A DNA stretch of 64,000 bases from Vibrio rotiferianus CAIM 577 = LMG 21460 (GTDB taxonomy: Bacteria; Pseudomonadota; Gammaproteobacteria; Enterobacterales; Vibrionaceae). This document shows positions 7,638 to 16,641 of the stretch, one piece after another; within the stretch, counting starts at the first letter, position 1, and each line of letters starts with the position of its first letter. The notes under the pieces were generated by a model. That model was not told where the DNA came from and searched no databases. It worked only from the letters and a program-made list of their open reading frames with translations. The stretch is taken from the NCBI RefSeq assembly GCF_002741985.1, contig NZ_APHW01000111.1:1-64000 (forward strand). Reading direction: 5' to 3'. The position numbers were made by a program, and so were the translations under genes.

Positions 7638-9092
7638 TTATAAAGAAGACTCAAACAAGCCACTGATACCTTTCAAAGGGAATAACTTTGCTTGCTCCAA
7701 CCCTCTCAACGTTACCGTCTTTAGGTCATCAATAAAGAAACGACTGGTCATCGTGTGTTTGCCACCATTAATGAAAATCTCGATGACAGAATTGTCGATA
7801 TATATATCTATCATCTGCTTAGCGTCCAATCTTGGTGCTTTTCGAATGCCACCAAATTCTTCTGCGTACAAGTGCGACATGTGACGACGGTCCAGCATAA
7901 ACTCGTGCTCTGTCGCACTAAAGACGATGTTGTCACCTTTGAGGTTACTCAACTCAAGTTCAAAGCCATCGTCCACAAGGTCTAATTGGATCAAACAACT
8001 GGTGCTTTCCAGTGTATGGGATTGTGCAAAGACCACCTCTTCTTTTCTCAAACTCTTCAGCTCTGGTAATGGGGTTTGAACAAGAAAACCATCTTTCAAC
8101 GTTAGTTCTCTAGGAAGAGACAACATTCCTGCCCACTGGTGTGTGACCGATGGCGTGTCGATTTCTGGCAACCCTATCCATGCAATAAGAATGCGACGCC
8201 CATTCTCATCTAAATAGGTTTGTGGGGCGTAGAAATCAAACCCATAATCTGGCTGTAGAATATCTTGGTGGTTTTCTAAAGTCATCGACTCTAGGTTCAA
8301 CTGATCACCTACAATATACGCGACAGAATAGATGTTTTTAAAATCATAAGGATTACTACTACTCACGCCCTGTGGAGAAAACAGCACCACCGATTGACCA
8401 TTAATCTCAAAGAAATCAGGACACTCCCACATGTAACCAAGATCGGAAAACTTAGTCTTGATAGGCCCCTTATGCTGCCACGTTTTCAAATCTTTGCTTT
8501 GATAGAGCACCATTGAGCCATGCTCGGTTTTGGTCTGAGCCCCCACCACCATCAAATAGTCATCGCCTTTCTTCCAAACTTTTGGATCACGAAAGTGCTC
8601 CGTGTAATGTTCGTTCTCAATGACTACACCGTGCTTTTCAATGCTGCCGTCTGAATCCATGGTGGCAAAACACTGTGTTGGGATTCGATTCCAGTTTTGG
8701 TCACGCTTGTTGCCAGTAAAAAACAGCAAAGCCTTGTTGTTTTCCACCAAAGCGCCGCCCGAATAGACACCATGTGAATCGTAGTCTTGGTCAGGATGAA
8801 GACCCACGCCATGATCAGTAAAATGGATGAAATCTTTAGTAGAAAGGTGATACCAATACTTCATTCCATGGACTGGTCCCACAGGCGTCCACTGGTAAAA
8901 GATGTGGTGCTCGCCATTGAAATAGCACAACCCATTTGGGTCATTTAACAGCCCAAATCTAGGGGCGATATGAAAACTAGGAAAGCCTTTATCTTGCTGA
9001 CGTAAAAATGTCATTTCCTCGATATCACGCTGAGGGATTTGATCAAGTCGGCGATATCTTTGCTCTACAGTCCAACGGTTGTTTAAGCTCAT
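7638..9092 (-). CDS. scrB: Sucrose-6-phosphate hydrolase (GH32)
   Basis: Cytoplasmic invertase that splits sucrose-6-phosphate, delivered by the PTS, into glucose-6-phosphate and fructose. GH32 landmarks are present: LNDPNG (nucleophile Asp) near residue 50, FRDPKVW (transition-state Asp) and MWECPDFF (acid/base Glu). The five-bladed propeller is followed by the usual C-terminal beta-sandwich. The ATG at 9092 was preferred (484 aa, MSLNNRWTVEQ, GAG about 9 bases upstream). An in-frame TTG at 9134 would overlap scrK. It is the last gene of scrA-scrK-scrB. No clear terminator follows the stop codon. Confidence 0.92.
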   Translation of the reverse strand: MSLNNRWTVEQRYRRLDQIPQRDIEEMTFLRQQDKGFPSFHIAPRFGLLNDPNGLCYFNGEHHIFYQWTPVGPVHGMKYWYHLSTKDFIHFTDHGVGLHPDQDYDSHGVYSGGALVENNKALLFFTGNKRDQNWNRIPTQCFATMDSDGSIEKHGVVIENEHYTEHFRDPKVWKKGDDYLMVVGAQTKTEHGSMVLYQSKDLKTWQHKGPIKTKFSDLGYMWECPDFFEINGQSVVLFSPQGVSSSNPYDFKNIYSVAYIVGDQLNLESMTLENHQDILQPDYGFDFYAPQTYLDENGRRILIAWIGLPEIDTPSVTHQWAGMLSLPRELTLKDGFLVQTPLPELKSLRKEEVVFAQSHTLESTSCLIQLDLVDDGFELELSNLKGDNIVFSATEHEFMLDRRHMSHLYAEEFGGIRKAPRLDAKQMIDIYIDNSVIEIFINGGKHTMTSRFFIDDLKTVTLRGLEQAKLFPLKGISGLFESSL

Positions 9093-9123
9093 TATTTTTC
9101 TCAACTGAAATTGGTTCTGAAGA

Positions 9124-10047
9124 TCATTGCCCAATAAATTGTAGCAATTCCATTTGGGTCGGAAGCGCGGTCATTGCGCCTTTTTGGGTCGTCGCTAATG
9201 CGCCACAACCATTTGCCCATTGAATCGCAGAGCTAACAACCGGATGATTTTTCCAATCGTCATGCTGAGACAGATATGCAAGTAGCCCTCCGACAAAAGC
9301 ATCACCCGCACCAGTGGTATCAATCGGACTAACCACTTGACCAGTGATCAACTCACCTTGGTTTTCAAAGACGCGCCAAACGCCTTTCGCGCCTTGTGTC
9401 ACCAAGACCAAAGCAATATTCAAAGTGGCTATTTGTTGTAAACCTTGTGCCATCGACGTTGAGTCAGTTAAGAACAAAAGCTCTTCTTCAGAGAACTTAA
9501 CTACATCAGCCATGGCAACAGCCTTCATCACAATGGTTTGGATTTCAGATGGGTCTTGCCACACTTCATCACGCAAATTAGGGTCAAAGCTAATGAAACC
9601 ACCAGCGGCTTTTGCTCTTTTGATTGCCTCAAATGTGCTGCTTCGACTTGGCTCATTTGCCAGTGAAATCGAGCAGACATGCAGCCAGTCACCTTGCTTA
9701 AAGTTTGGGATGTCTTCAATAGACATAAACTGATCAGCGCTTGGTTTCACCATAAAAGTAAAGCTGCGTTCACCCTGGTCGTCTAAATCCACCACCACCG
9801 TTGATGTTCTTTGTTCAGGGTCTTTAACGAGAAACTCCGTACTGACGCCCTCTTGATCTAACGTTGATTGCATAAAACTACCAAACGGGTCATCGCCCAC
9901 GCGACCAAAAAATGCACTCTTACCAGATAGACGAGCAATTGCTACAGCGACATTCGCTGGTGCGCCACCGGGACATTTGAGTAAAGAAGTCTCAGATTCC
10001 GGTATTAGATCGACAACGGCATCACCAGTTACCCACACTTGATTCAT
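9124..10047 (-). CDS. scrK: Fructokinase (PfkB family)
   Basis: Phosphorylates the fructose released by ScrB to fructose-6-phosphate. It is a 307-aa ribokinase/PfkB-family kinase: the sugar-binding N-terminus has GDAVVDLIPE and the first PfkB signature (CPGGAPANVAVAIARL...GRVGDDPFG). The second signature, DTTGAGDAFVGGLLAYL, carries the catalytic Asp near the C-terminus. The ATG at 10047 follows an AAGGT ribosome-binding sequence; a longer frame to 10137 has no family-like N-terminus and crosses a hairpin. It lies 31 bp upstream of scrB in the same operon. Confidence 0.93.
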   Translation of the reverse strand: MNQVWVTGDAVVDLIPESETSLLKCPGGAPANVAVAIARLSGKSAFFGRVGDDPFGSFMQSTLDQEGVSTEFLVKDPEQRTSTVVVDLDDQGERSFTFMVKPSADQFMSIEDIPNFKQGDWLHVCSISLANEPSRSSTFEAIKRAKAAGGFISFDPNLRDEVWQDPSEIQTIVMKAVAMADVVKFSEEELLFLTDSTSMAQGLQQIATLNIALVLVTQGAKGVWRVFENQGELITGQVVSPIDTTGAGDAFVGGLLAYLSQHDDWKNHPVVSSAIQWANGCGALATTQKGAMTALPTQMELLQFIGQ

Positions 10048-10109
10048 CTTGCTTACCTTAAAATTGAAGCCTTGATAGTCCAACGCGTTTAACGCCCTCA
10101 CTAACAAGT

Positions 10110-10152
10110 AAAATTTGAAAAAGGCTAGCCAAGCCATTGGTGCTTGGCTAGC
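10110..10152 (-). terminator. Attenuator-like hairpin between scrA and scrK
   Basis: Perfect 10-bp inverted repeat GCTAGCCAAG/CTTGGCTAGC (10124-10152) in the scrA-scrK gap. In the minus-strand transcript it is followed by CUUUUU. It resembles a partial terminator that would lower scrKB expression relative to scrA, or a stabilising 3' end for scrA mRNA. Confidence 0.6.
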
Positions 10153-10212
10153 GCCCCAAAAATTTAGGAAAAGAAGTGGATTTTGGGGGACTCCACCCTT
10201 AAGGAGTTCAGA

Positions 10213-11652
10213 TTAAGCCGCTGCTTTTTTACCGACTTTAGCGCGGTCACGCATACCAAGAACAATGGTTAGAACAAATGCGGTCAAGAACGCGATCACC
10301 ATACCTGCGATATAGTATCCAATCTTATCTGGCGTAATGGAAATAATGCCCGGAAGACCAGCAGCACCCAGCGCCTGAGCTTTTACATTAAACATTGTAA
10401 TAAACGCGCTCGATAACGCCGCTGCGCAAACTGCCGCGATAAATGGGTAACGCAGTTTTAAGTTAACACCAAACATGGCTGGTTCTGTAATACCTAGCAA
10501 GCCCGTGACACCAGATGGAATCGCAATACCTTTCATCTTCTTATCTTTGCTCATCACGCCCACAGCCAACGCTGCTGCACCTTGAGAAACGTTAGACATC
10601 GCCGCGATAGGAAAGATAAAGGTTCCGCCTGTTGTCGCAATATCCGCAAGAAGTTGCGTTTCAATCGCAATGAAGCTGTGGTGCATGCCGGTAATAACAA
10701 ACGGAGCATAGATAAGACCAAATACAGCACCACCAACAAAGCCAGCTGTGTTGTAAAGCCAGTTCAGACCATCACCCAATAGGAAACCGATATCACGTGT
10801 GAATGGACCGACGACAGTAAACGTCAATAAACCAGTGATGAAAATCGCAAGTAGCGGTGTTAAGAGGTTATCTAAAACAGAAGGAATGACTTTGCGCAGA
10901 CCTAACTCAACCTTCGCAAGAATGAATGCCGATACCAAAACCGGTAACACCGAACCTTGATAGCCCACTTTTTGAATTTCAAAGCCGAGAATATTCCAAA
11001 CCGGAATGTTGCCAGATACCGCAGCACCACCGAAGCCCCACCCGTTAAGCAATTCAGGGTGAACCATCAACATACCTAGCGCCGCCCCTAAATATGGGTT
11101 GCCACCAAATTTCTTACTGGCTGAAAATGCCAACAGAATAGGCAGATAAACAAACGGTGCGTTCGCAAACGTGTTGATCATGTTCGCCAAGTCTGTCAGT
11201 CCTGGGTTGGCATCAATCAAAGATTTGCCATCAATGAACAAGCCTTGGGCAGTCAATAGGTTATAGATACCCATCAACAAACCGCCAGCGACGATTGCGG
11301 GAATGATTGGAACGAAAATATCAGACAACCCTTTCACCGCGCGCTGAACGATGTTTTGTTTCTCTGCACCAGCAGACGCAACGTCGTTGGTGGACATTTC
11401 ACTCATACCCGTCAACTTCGCCATTTCTGCATAAACTTGGTTTACGATGCCTGATCCAAAAATGATTTGGTACTGACCCGCAACTTTGAACTGCCCTTTT
11501 ACCCCTTCAAGGCTATCAATCGCTTGTTCATCTATTTTTTGCTCATCTGCAACGGCAAGGCGTAAGCGTGTCGCACAATGCGCAAGTGCGGTGATGTTGC
11601 TTTTACCACCTAATAGAGTTAACAACTCTTTTGCTACTGCCGGATAATTCAT
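10213..11652 (-). CDS. scrA: PTS sucrose-specific EIIBC component
   Basis: Inner-membrane permease that imports and phosphorylates sucrose to sucrose-6-phosphate. The N-terminal EIIB domain has the phosphorylation site in HCATRLRLAV (Cys26). A linker at ~90-110 leads into the EIIC domain of about ten membrane segments, including GITEPAMFGVNLKLRYPF, characteristic of the glucose/sucrose EIIC superfamily. There is no EIIA domain, so it must borrow EIIA-Glc (Crr), as known for ScrA proteins. The ATG at 11652 (479 aa, GGGG seven bases upstream) is preferred over 11664. It is first in the scrAKB operon, and an operator-like site lies about 45 bp upstream. Confidence 0.93.
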   Translation of the reverse strand: MNYPAVAKELLTLLGGKSNITALAHCATRLRLAVADEQKIDEQAIDSLEGVKGQFKVAGQYQIIFGSGIVNQVYAEMAKLTGMSEMSTNDVASAGAEKQNIVQRAVKGLSDIFVPIIPAIVAGGLLMGIYNLLTAQGLFIDGKSLIDANPGLTDLANMINTFANAPFVYLPILLAFSASKKFGGNPYLGAALGMLMVHPELLNGWGFGGAAVSGNIPVWNILGFEIQKVGYQGSVLPVLVSAFILAKVELGLRKVIPSVLDNLLTPLLAIFITGLLTFTVVGPFTRDIGFLLGDGLNWLYNTAGFVGGAVFGLIYAPFVITGMHHSFIAIETQLLADIATTGGTFIFPIAAMSNVSQGAAALAVGVMSKDKKMKGIAIPSGVTGLLGITEPAMFGVNLKLRYPFIAAVCAAALSSAFITMFNVKAQALGAAGLPGIISITPDKIGYYIAGMVIAFLTAFVLTIVLGMRDRAKVGKKAAA

Positions 11653-11694
11653 TTCATACCCCATTGGATTATTATCTGAGCTTGCGAAATTTTC

Positions 11695-11710
11695 GGGAAC
11701 GTTTGCAAAA
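11695..11710. promoter_or_regulatory. ScrR operator-like site upstream of scrA
   Basis: GGGAACGTTTGCAAAA contains the AACGTT core typical of LacI/GalR-family operators. The identical 16-mer occurs in the opposite orientation upstream of scrY (14344-14359). The match at two sucrose promoters supports ScrR binding. Confidence 0.7.
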
Positions 11711-11887
11711 CAGATTTTTGCTCAATAAAACCAAATGATCAAAGATAAAGCAGAGAGAATGTGAGAATGATCGTCAAATTCTCTCCCTAAGAGCAGTATA
11801 GGAGGTTAGAATCGCTACTTATCAAAGAGATTTTCATCTTCTCTTTGCAAACAATCCCAAAAACGAAAAACAGAATGGATAGGAACA

Positions 11888-12874
11888 ATGGCGAGTCTGC
11901 ATGATGTCGCCCGTCTGGCTGGCGTATCAAAATCAACAGTGTCACGGGTTATAAACGATGAGTATGGCGTAAAAGAAGCGACAAAACAGAAGGTCCGCCA
12001 AGCAGTGGCAGAGTGCGGTTATGTGCCGAACCAAGTCGCTAAAGATCTAAAATCTCAAAAGACCAACCTTGTTGGTGTCATTGTTCCTCGAGTATCCTCT
12101 CATGCCACATCCCAAGGCGTCGATGGATTAACCGATGTCCTTGAAAAAGCAGGGAAACACGTCTTACTTGCCAGCACTCACCAAGCCCACGAAAAAGAAC
12201 TGGAATACATTCAGATCTTTAACCAAAAACGGGTCGAAGGGATCATTCTTTACGCCACCCACCTTGACTCTAAGCTGGTAAAAGCAATTCAAAACTCAGC
12301 GGTTCCAGTCGTACTCGTCGGTCAAGATGGTTCCATGTTTAATATTCCAAGCATCATTCATGATGACGCGCGGGTAGGATTTGAAGCGGGAAACAGACTG
12401 GTTGCAAAAGGTTGCCAAACCATGGGCTTTATTGGCGTGCAAGGCGACGATATTGCGGTAGATAAGCTGCGCTCTGAAGGGTTTGTTCAGGCATTGCAAC
12501 ACCATGGTTTAGAGCTCGCCTTCCATGCTCGTGGTGACTTTACAATAGACTCTGGCTATTCATTGGCAAAACAACACTTAACAGAAAACCCGAAGCTAGA
12601 CGGCTTGTTCTGTGCGACAGACCGTATTGCCATCGGAGCGATGAGAGCGACTCAAGAGCTCGGGTTAACACCGGGCAAAGACGTTTTAGTGCTAGGGGTT
12701 GGCGATGATGAGCTCGCATCAGTGTGCACCCCAACCTTATCAACATTTAACTATGCATTTGATAAAGCTGGGGAAAATGGTGCGAAGCTATTGCTTGATA
12801 GAATTGCTAACAAAAGTTTCGAAATGAGTAAGATGGTCTTAACTTTCAAGGCAATTGAGCGCCAATCCTGTTAA
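11888..12874 (+). CDS. scrR: Sucrose operon repressor, LacI family
   Basis: 328-aa LacI/GalR-type repressor. The DNA-binding head is ASLHDVARLAGVSKSTVSRVIN (residues 2-23), followed by the hinge helix PNQVAKDLKSQKTNLVGVIVP and a periplasmic-binding-protein-like effector domain. It is expected to repress scrAKB and scrY until fructose or a related sugar binds, as described for ScrR in enteric bacteria and V. alginolyticus. It lies between, and is transcribed opposite to, scrA and scrY. The ATG follows an AGGAACA ribosome-binding sequence. Confidence 0.9.
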   Translation: MASLHDVARLAGVSKSTVSRVINDEYGVKEATKQKVRQAVAECGYVPNQVAKDLKSQKTNLVGVIVPRVSSHATSQGVDGLTDVLEKAGKHVLLASTHQAHEKELEYIQIFNQKRVEGIILYATHLDSKLVKAIQNSAVPVVLVGQDGSMFNIPSIIHDDARVGFEAGNRLVAKGCQTMGFIGVQGDDIAVDKLRSEGFVQALQHHGLELAFHARGDFTIDSGYSLAKQHLTENPKLDGLFCATDRIAIGAMRATQELGLTPGKDVLVLGVGDDELASVCTPTLSTFNYAFDKAGENGAKLLLDRIANKSFEMSKMVLTFKAIERQSC

Positions 12875-12875
12875 T

Positions 12876-12910
12876 GAAAAAGCGCCAACTGACATCAGTT
12901 GGCGCTTTTC
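12876..12910. terminator. Bidirectional terminator between scrR and scrY
   Basis: Thirteen-bp stem AAAAGCGCCAACT/AGTTGGCGCTTTT with a 6-base loop, with A and T runs on opposite sides. It serves the convergent scrR and scrY. Confidence 0.88.
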
Positions 12911-12937
12911 TTATTACTCTTTTTGGGTTTAAGCCAC

Positions 12938-14317
12938 TTAGAACCACGTTTCCATTTGCAGCGCAAACAGAACTTCACCACCATCACCCATCGTTGCAGT
13001 ACCCGCATCCTGGCTAATCGAGTAGCCATTCAAGTCTTCGCTCCAATCAACGTAGCTAACGGCAAAGCGTAGCTCCGGACGGTCAAAGAAACCTGCTGCG
13101 GTAGACATCTTAAGCGTTGGTGCAATTGTCGCTTTGTAAAAACTGCCACTTGCTTTATCAATCGCATTGTCTAGGTCCATGTATTGGAATGAGCCTTCAT
13201 AAACCATCTCAAAGTTTTGTGTAAACTCTTGCGCTAAGCGGATGTTGAACGATGCCCAAGTAAATTCATCATTTTTAGCAAAGCGATCTTGGCTATGTTC
13301 TGCTAGCAACGCAGGTGCTACACGCCAGTTGTCACCGATGCGTGTTACACCATAACTGAACAAACGTACGGCTTTTGCGTCTTCTAGCAAATCACCGTTT
13401 GAACCAATGCCTTTAAGTTCTGCACCCAGTCCATCACCCATCAAAATACCAGTTTTAGAGAAGCCTTCACTCATGCCAAAGAAGTTATCGCCATGGTAGG
13501 CAAACATCGCATGTAAACCTTTGTCTGCTGCACCTTCTACGCGATCATTGTTATCAGCAGACGTCATGCCGCTCAGCATCAACTGCCAATTACCGAAGCG
13601 GTTGTTCATTGTCGCGATATAGTTTTCAACATCAGTTGACGAGCTATCAATCTCACCAAAATCACGACCATAGATCGAGAAGTTTGCTTTCCACGAATCG
13701 CTCATTTGGACGTCATACACGCCAGCACCAGTACCAGATAGGAAAACGATATCCGAGTCAAAGAAGTGAATGTCAAAGTTATCACGGTCAAATCGTTTAC
13801 CTGCCCAAAACGTTGCGTCAGAAAACGCACTTGATTCAGAGAACATGCTCAACTTGTTTAGCTCAGCATATACCTGACGAACGTTTAATTGACTCTCACT
13901 CGCTGTCCATTCGTTATTGGTTTCCGTACTATCTGCCAGCATGATTCGGAACAAAGCGCTGGAACCATCATCTGCAAAACGTTTGTGAATAAGGTTTGCT
14001 TCCACATAATGATCATCCTCAACCCCTAATCGTCCAATTGGCGCTCCAATAGCACCAGCTGCCGTCATGTAAGGACCAGTACCCACTGCACCATTCAGAT
14101 CATCATTAATGAGCAGCCCGGAACGAGCGTAGCCATGAAACTCAAAGCTTGAGGCTTTCTCATTTGCTTCTGTGGATACTTTTTCTGTCTGTTCAAGTCT
14201 CTGTTCTAATTCATTAATTCGCTTTTCAAGAGCGTCAACATCTGTTGTTGCGAATGCAGGTGCTGTAACCAGCCCAAGCGCTACTGCCATCGTCAAAGTG
14301 TGTAGTTTCATTTCCAT
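12938..14317 (-). CDS. scrY: Sucrose porin, LamB/ScrY family
   Basis: Outer-membrane maltoporin-superfamily channel for sucrose diffusion. A signal peptide ends near ALA-type FAT (about residue 24). It is followed by a short coiled coil (VDALEKRINELEQRLEQTEKV), the N-terminal feature separating ScrY from LamB, and then by FEFHGYARSGLLI and the beta barrel. The chain ends in Phe (METWF), as needed for BAM-dependent insertion. The start at 14317 (459 aa, GTGAGAC just upstream) is preferred; an in-frame ATG further out at 14377 would pass through the operator. Confidence 0.9.
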   Translation of the reverse strand: MEMKLHTLTMAVALGLVTAPAFATTDVDALEKRINELEQRLEQTEKVSTEANEKASSFEFHGYARSGLLINDDLNGAVGTGPYMTAAGAIGAPIGRLGVEDDHYVEANLIHKRFADDGSSALFRIMLADSTETNNEWTASESQLNVRQVYAELNKLSMFSESSAFSDATFWAGKRFDRDNFDIHFFDSDIVFLSGTGAGVYDVQMSDSWKANFSIYGRDFGEIDSSSTDVENYIATMNNRFGNWQLMLSGMTSADNNDRVEGAADKGLHAMFAYHGDNFFGMSEGFSKTGILMGDGLGAELKGIGSNGDLLEDAKAVRLFSYGVTRIGDNWRVAPALLAEHSQDRFAKNDEFTWASFNIRLAQEFTQNFEMVYEGSFQYMDLDNAIDKASGSFYKATIAPTLKMSTAAGFFDRPELRFAVSYVDWSEDLNGYSISQDAGTATMGDGGEVLFALQMETWF

Positions 14318-14330
14318 AGTCTCACGTAAA

Positions 14331-14359
14331 TTTATACTCAGGGTTTTGCAAACGTTCCC
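14331..14359 (-). promoter_or_regulatory. scrY promoter region with ScrR operator-like site
   Basis: TTTTGCAAACGTTCCC (14344-14359) is the exact reverse complement of the site before scrA. On the minus strand it sits immediately upstream of a -10-like TATAAA (14331-14336), so a bound repressor would block the core promoter. Confidence 0.68.
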
Positions 14360-14477
14360 AAGAAAAATTGCAAACATATGGTGACTTTAAAGCTCCATTC
14401 AAAGTCAGAATAAAAGAGGCTCTCAACGAGCGCTTCTTCACTACTTGTATTGATGAGATGATAATATTCGAGTTTTT

Positions 14478-14493
14478 TCGGGAACGTTACCGA
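14478..14493. promoter_or_regulatory. Third AACGTT operator-like palindrome
   Basis: TCGGGAACGTTACCGA is a near-perfect 16-bp palindrome sharing GGGAACGTT with the two scr sites. It is flanked by outer arms TCGAGTT and AACTCGA. Lying about 130 bp upstream of the scrY site, it could act as an auxiliary operator for looping. Confidence 0.5.
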
Positions 14494-14638
14494 ACTCGAG
14501 TGATTTTGTTACCTGTATCACGCCAAGTTGTATTACTTATAGAAAAATCATTAACCAGCGCACATTTGAATTGTTCGATCTAGAGGAAGTAGTTTGAAGA
14601 TATCAGGCTGTGAAGTGGTAATTTGATACTCGTTTCAG

Positions 14639-14719
14639 GAAATGGTGTTCACTCGCTTCCCTATCCTACTCGGCGGAGGCGCGAACCTGTTTGGGGATCA
14701 CCATGAAATCCATGTTTAA
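14639..14719 (+). pseudogene. Fragment of RibD-like reductase gene
   Basis: Bases 14639-14698 match 7344-7403 of the intact RibD-like gene at 52 of 60 positions and keep the same frame: EMVFTRFPILLGGGANLFGD against EMVITRFPILLGGGAPLFGD. Similarity starts abruptly at GAAATGGTG and stops after GGGGAT; the frame then runs eight codons to TAA at 14717. It has no start codon or ribosome-binding site. It is a remnant of a diverged paralogue rather than a recent duplicate. Confidence 0.85.
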
Positions 14720-14741
14720 TCTGACTCATTTCTGGACACTT
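14717..14741. mobile_element. Possible insertion-sequence end relic (left)
   Basis: TAATCTGACTCATTTCTGGACACT is similar, as an inverted repeat, to 17668-17693 (AGTGTCCGGAAAATGGAACAG...). The shared AGTGTCC(A/G)GAAA core resembles a transposon terminal repeat, but no transposase is present. This is a weak call. Confidence 0.25.
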
Positions 14742-14936
14742 CCGAGTTAGCTCTAACCCAATCACACATCTTTGGCCAGGATTTTTGTTACAGAACACCT
14801 ATGGTTTAAAGATTACTTGTATACCAATCGTACAGCACCATTAGTTTTTGCATATTGAATTATATAGTATGGCATGCTATATATACTGTTGGCAAAGGTG
14901 TCTCTTTTAGTGATTTTCAAAAATGGGCGAAACTCA

Positions 14937-15527
14937 ATGTATGTAAAAACACTATTTATTTGGAATATTAAAGGCCATGATGGCAACTGGTACTTTACTT
15001 CGACTACCACGGTTGAAGGACTTAAAGGGGTATTGGAAAGATCGGGACTTAAAGACTTTTCTCCCAATCGAAAACTAGTGTTTGAGAGTGACGCAGCAAG
15101 AGCTAGACGTTTTGCCCAGAACCTGATGAACTCTACGGGAAAGACTCTAAAAGCTTTAGATATAGCGAACAGTGGGGTTTGTCCAATAACTACTTTCAAC
15201 GTATCAACTATTGACCAATTTATTGAATACCTATATATCGCTAACTCTTTGCCAAAAGGAGATGTGGTTAGGCAGTGGTACCGAAGAAGTGGTTACGAGA
15301 TCATTAAGACAGGAACACACCCCGACAATATTGAACAAACGATGGTTCAAGATCTTGAAAATTGGCTTCACTACATGACTAATAAATACCAGGGGCGACC
15401 TTCAGGTTCTTTAGTTGTTGACAATGAAGTGTTGTATCAAATAGCAAGGACTGAAAATGGGGAGATGGTGTTCAGAAGAAGCCTAATTTCACTGGATACG
15501 CTTGGCAAAATAAGAAGTGTCGATTGA
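14937..15527 (+). CDS. Hypothetical protein, accessory region
   Basis: Unrecognised protein of 196 aa from the ATG at 14937 (MYVKTLFIWN); an in-frame ATG at 14874 would add a hydrophobic 21-residue extension. No signal peptide or membrane span is visible with the chosen start. The sequence is mixed alpha/beta in composition, with polar clusters such as SDAARARRFAQNLMNSTGK and a C-terminal YQIARTENGEMVFRRSL strand-like segment. It is isolated, with no operon partner close by, in an A+T-rich accessory stretch. It could be acquired DNA. Function unknown. Confidence 0.6.
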   Translation: MYVKTLFIWNIKGHDGNWYFTSTTTVEGLKGVLERSGLKDFSPNRKLVFESDAARARRFAQNLMNSTGKTLKALDIANSGVCPITTFNVSTIDQFIEYLYIANSLPKGDVVRQWYRRSGYEIIKTGTHPDNIEQTMVQDLENWLHYMTNKYQGRPSGSLVVDNEVLYQIARTENGEMVFRRSLISLDTLGKIRSVD

Positions 15528-15721
15528 ACAGCTACCTTTCAAGTTCAGTGGTTATATTGACAGCGTACCTCCTATCTTAGTGAAGGTACAAATAAGGTAC
15601 CCCTATGTTTATATACCTCAGTATTCCAAGCCCAAACTGAGTAAGCGTTAACATTAGGGCGTTCTATCAACGCACCTGTTTAGTAAACAATTAGCCAGTT
15701 CGGAATTATGACGAGGTTTTA

Positions 15722-16216
15722 ATGAAGTATAAAAGCGTCCAAAGCTTACGCGAACCGCAGAAAAAACAAAATGAGCTTAGAGCTTTATTACTTATTGCTC
15801 TGATTGTCGACAACAACGCTAGGAGCTACAAACACAGTTCCTCTTACCATACTCACTGGGGAGCTATGCTAGATGGTGTTGATCTCGGTAAGCCAGAATA
15901 CCACCCAACTTTTAGTGAGTTTGAGAGCAGTGCCTTTGATCATGTTTCCCATATTTGGGTTGGTGATGGACCTATCGAGCAATGGTTATATGCGTTAGTC
16001 GAGGAGATATTTAGCAACAGTGGACATCTAGAAAAGCTAACAGGAATCAATCCATCAGTGCATGTCAGTGCTGCCAGAAACAATCAAGTTTTCATTTGTT
16101 TTGAGGATGATGAATACGAAACAGGTGAGCGCCTCGAGTTTAATGTTAGGCTAAATCACCGAAACGATAAAGTGGTAGAGCATGGCATTGAAGAAGACAC
16201 CGACGAGGAATATTAA
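15722..16216 (+). CDS. Hypothetical acidic protein
   Basis: 164-aa protein of unknown function. GACGAGG 8-15 bases before the ATG is a good ribosome-binding site. The N-terminus is basic (KYKSVQSLREPQKKQNELRALLLIALI). The C-terminus is strongly acidic (EDDEYETGERLEF, EEDTDEEY). No membrane span or signal peptide is obvious. Separated by about 195 bp from the preceding orphan gene on the same strand; a shared transcript is possible but not shown. Confidence 0.6.
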   Translation: MKYKSVQSLREPQKKQNELRALLLIALIVDNNARSYKHSSSYHTHWGAMLDGVDLGKPEYHPTFSEFESSAFDHVSHIWVGDGPIEQWLYALVEEIFSNSGHLEKLTGINPSVHVSAARNNQVFICFEDDEYETGERLEFNVRLNHRNDKVVEHGIEEDTDEEY

Positions 16217-16571
16217 TAGACAATAGGTTTAATTTGGGATCTATTGTCATATAACTCATAATGGGGCAAATTCGTGTTACTAATGGCGTCAGTCGTGACC
16301 CTGCTCGCATGACCAAAAGTATGGAAAAACTCTATATACGGGGACAGTTTTAGTGAATCACTACAAGATGTCTAGAATAGCTTGACCAGAATAGAGGCCC
16401 CTAACTGGCTTAAGGTTTTAGCTTGGGTTTATCTTGGTAGGGTCATAGGGGGCGGTGTGTGTCTTGATTCTAAAAGCCGATCAGATTTCAACATGATTTG
16501 ATAGGGATCTACTGAAGAAAGACAAGGAGTAGACGTGATTGTGAAGCTCTAATATCGGTCTTTAACATGAT
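16217..16571. other. Intergenic stretch, no gene seen
   Basis: About 355 bp with scattered stops in all frames and no recognisable gene, RNA or repeat. GGGGACAGTTTTAGTG at about 16339 is reminiscent of mobile-element flanks, but no element can be delimited. Confidence 0.5.
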
Positions 16572-16609
16572 AAAAGCGAGTAACCAAATGAAATGGTTCT
16601 CGCTTTTTT
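16572..16609 (-). terminator. Terminator of DUF1456 gene
   Basis: Stem AAAGCGAG-x-AACCA / TGGTT-x-CTCGCTTT, with T run on the minus side (and A/T runs on both), about 30 bp after the DUF1456 stop. Confidence 0.75.
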
Positions 16610-16641
16610 AATCAATTACCACGTTCGATCCGAGATAAAAA

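Larger units (their letters stand above)
14378..14873. other. Gene-poor stretch upstream of scrY
   Basis: No intact gene. It holds the third operator-like palindrome, the broken RibD-like fragment (14639-14719) and, overlapping the end of that fragment, an IS-end-like sequence (14717-14741). The remainder shows no recognisable feature. Confidence 0.6.

Noticed and set aside
11735..11775. Possible CRP site near scrA/scrR
   Set aside because: Only one half-site (TGTGA) is convincing; the other half deviates too far from the consensus.
14813..15199. 128-codon frame opposite the orphan gene at 14937
   Set aside because: No start context; composition is explained by the plus-strand gene.
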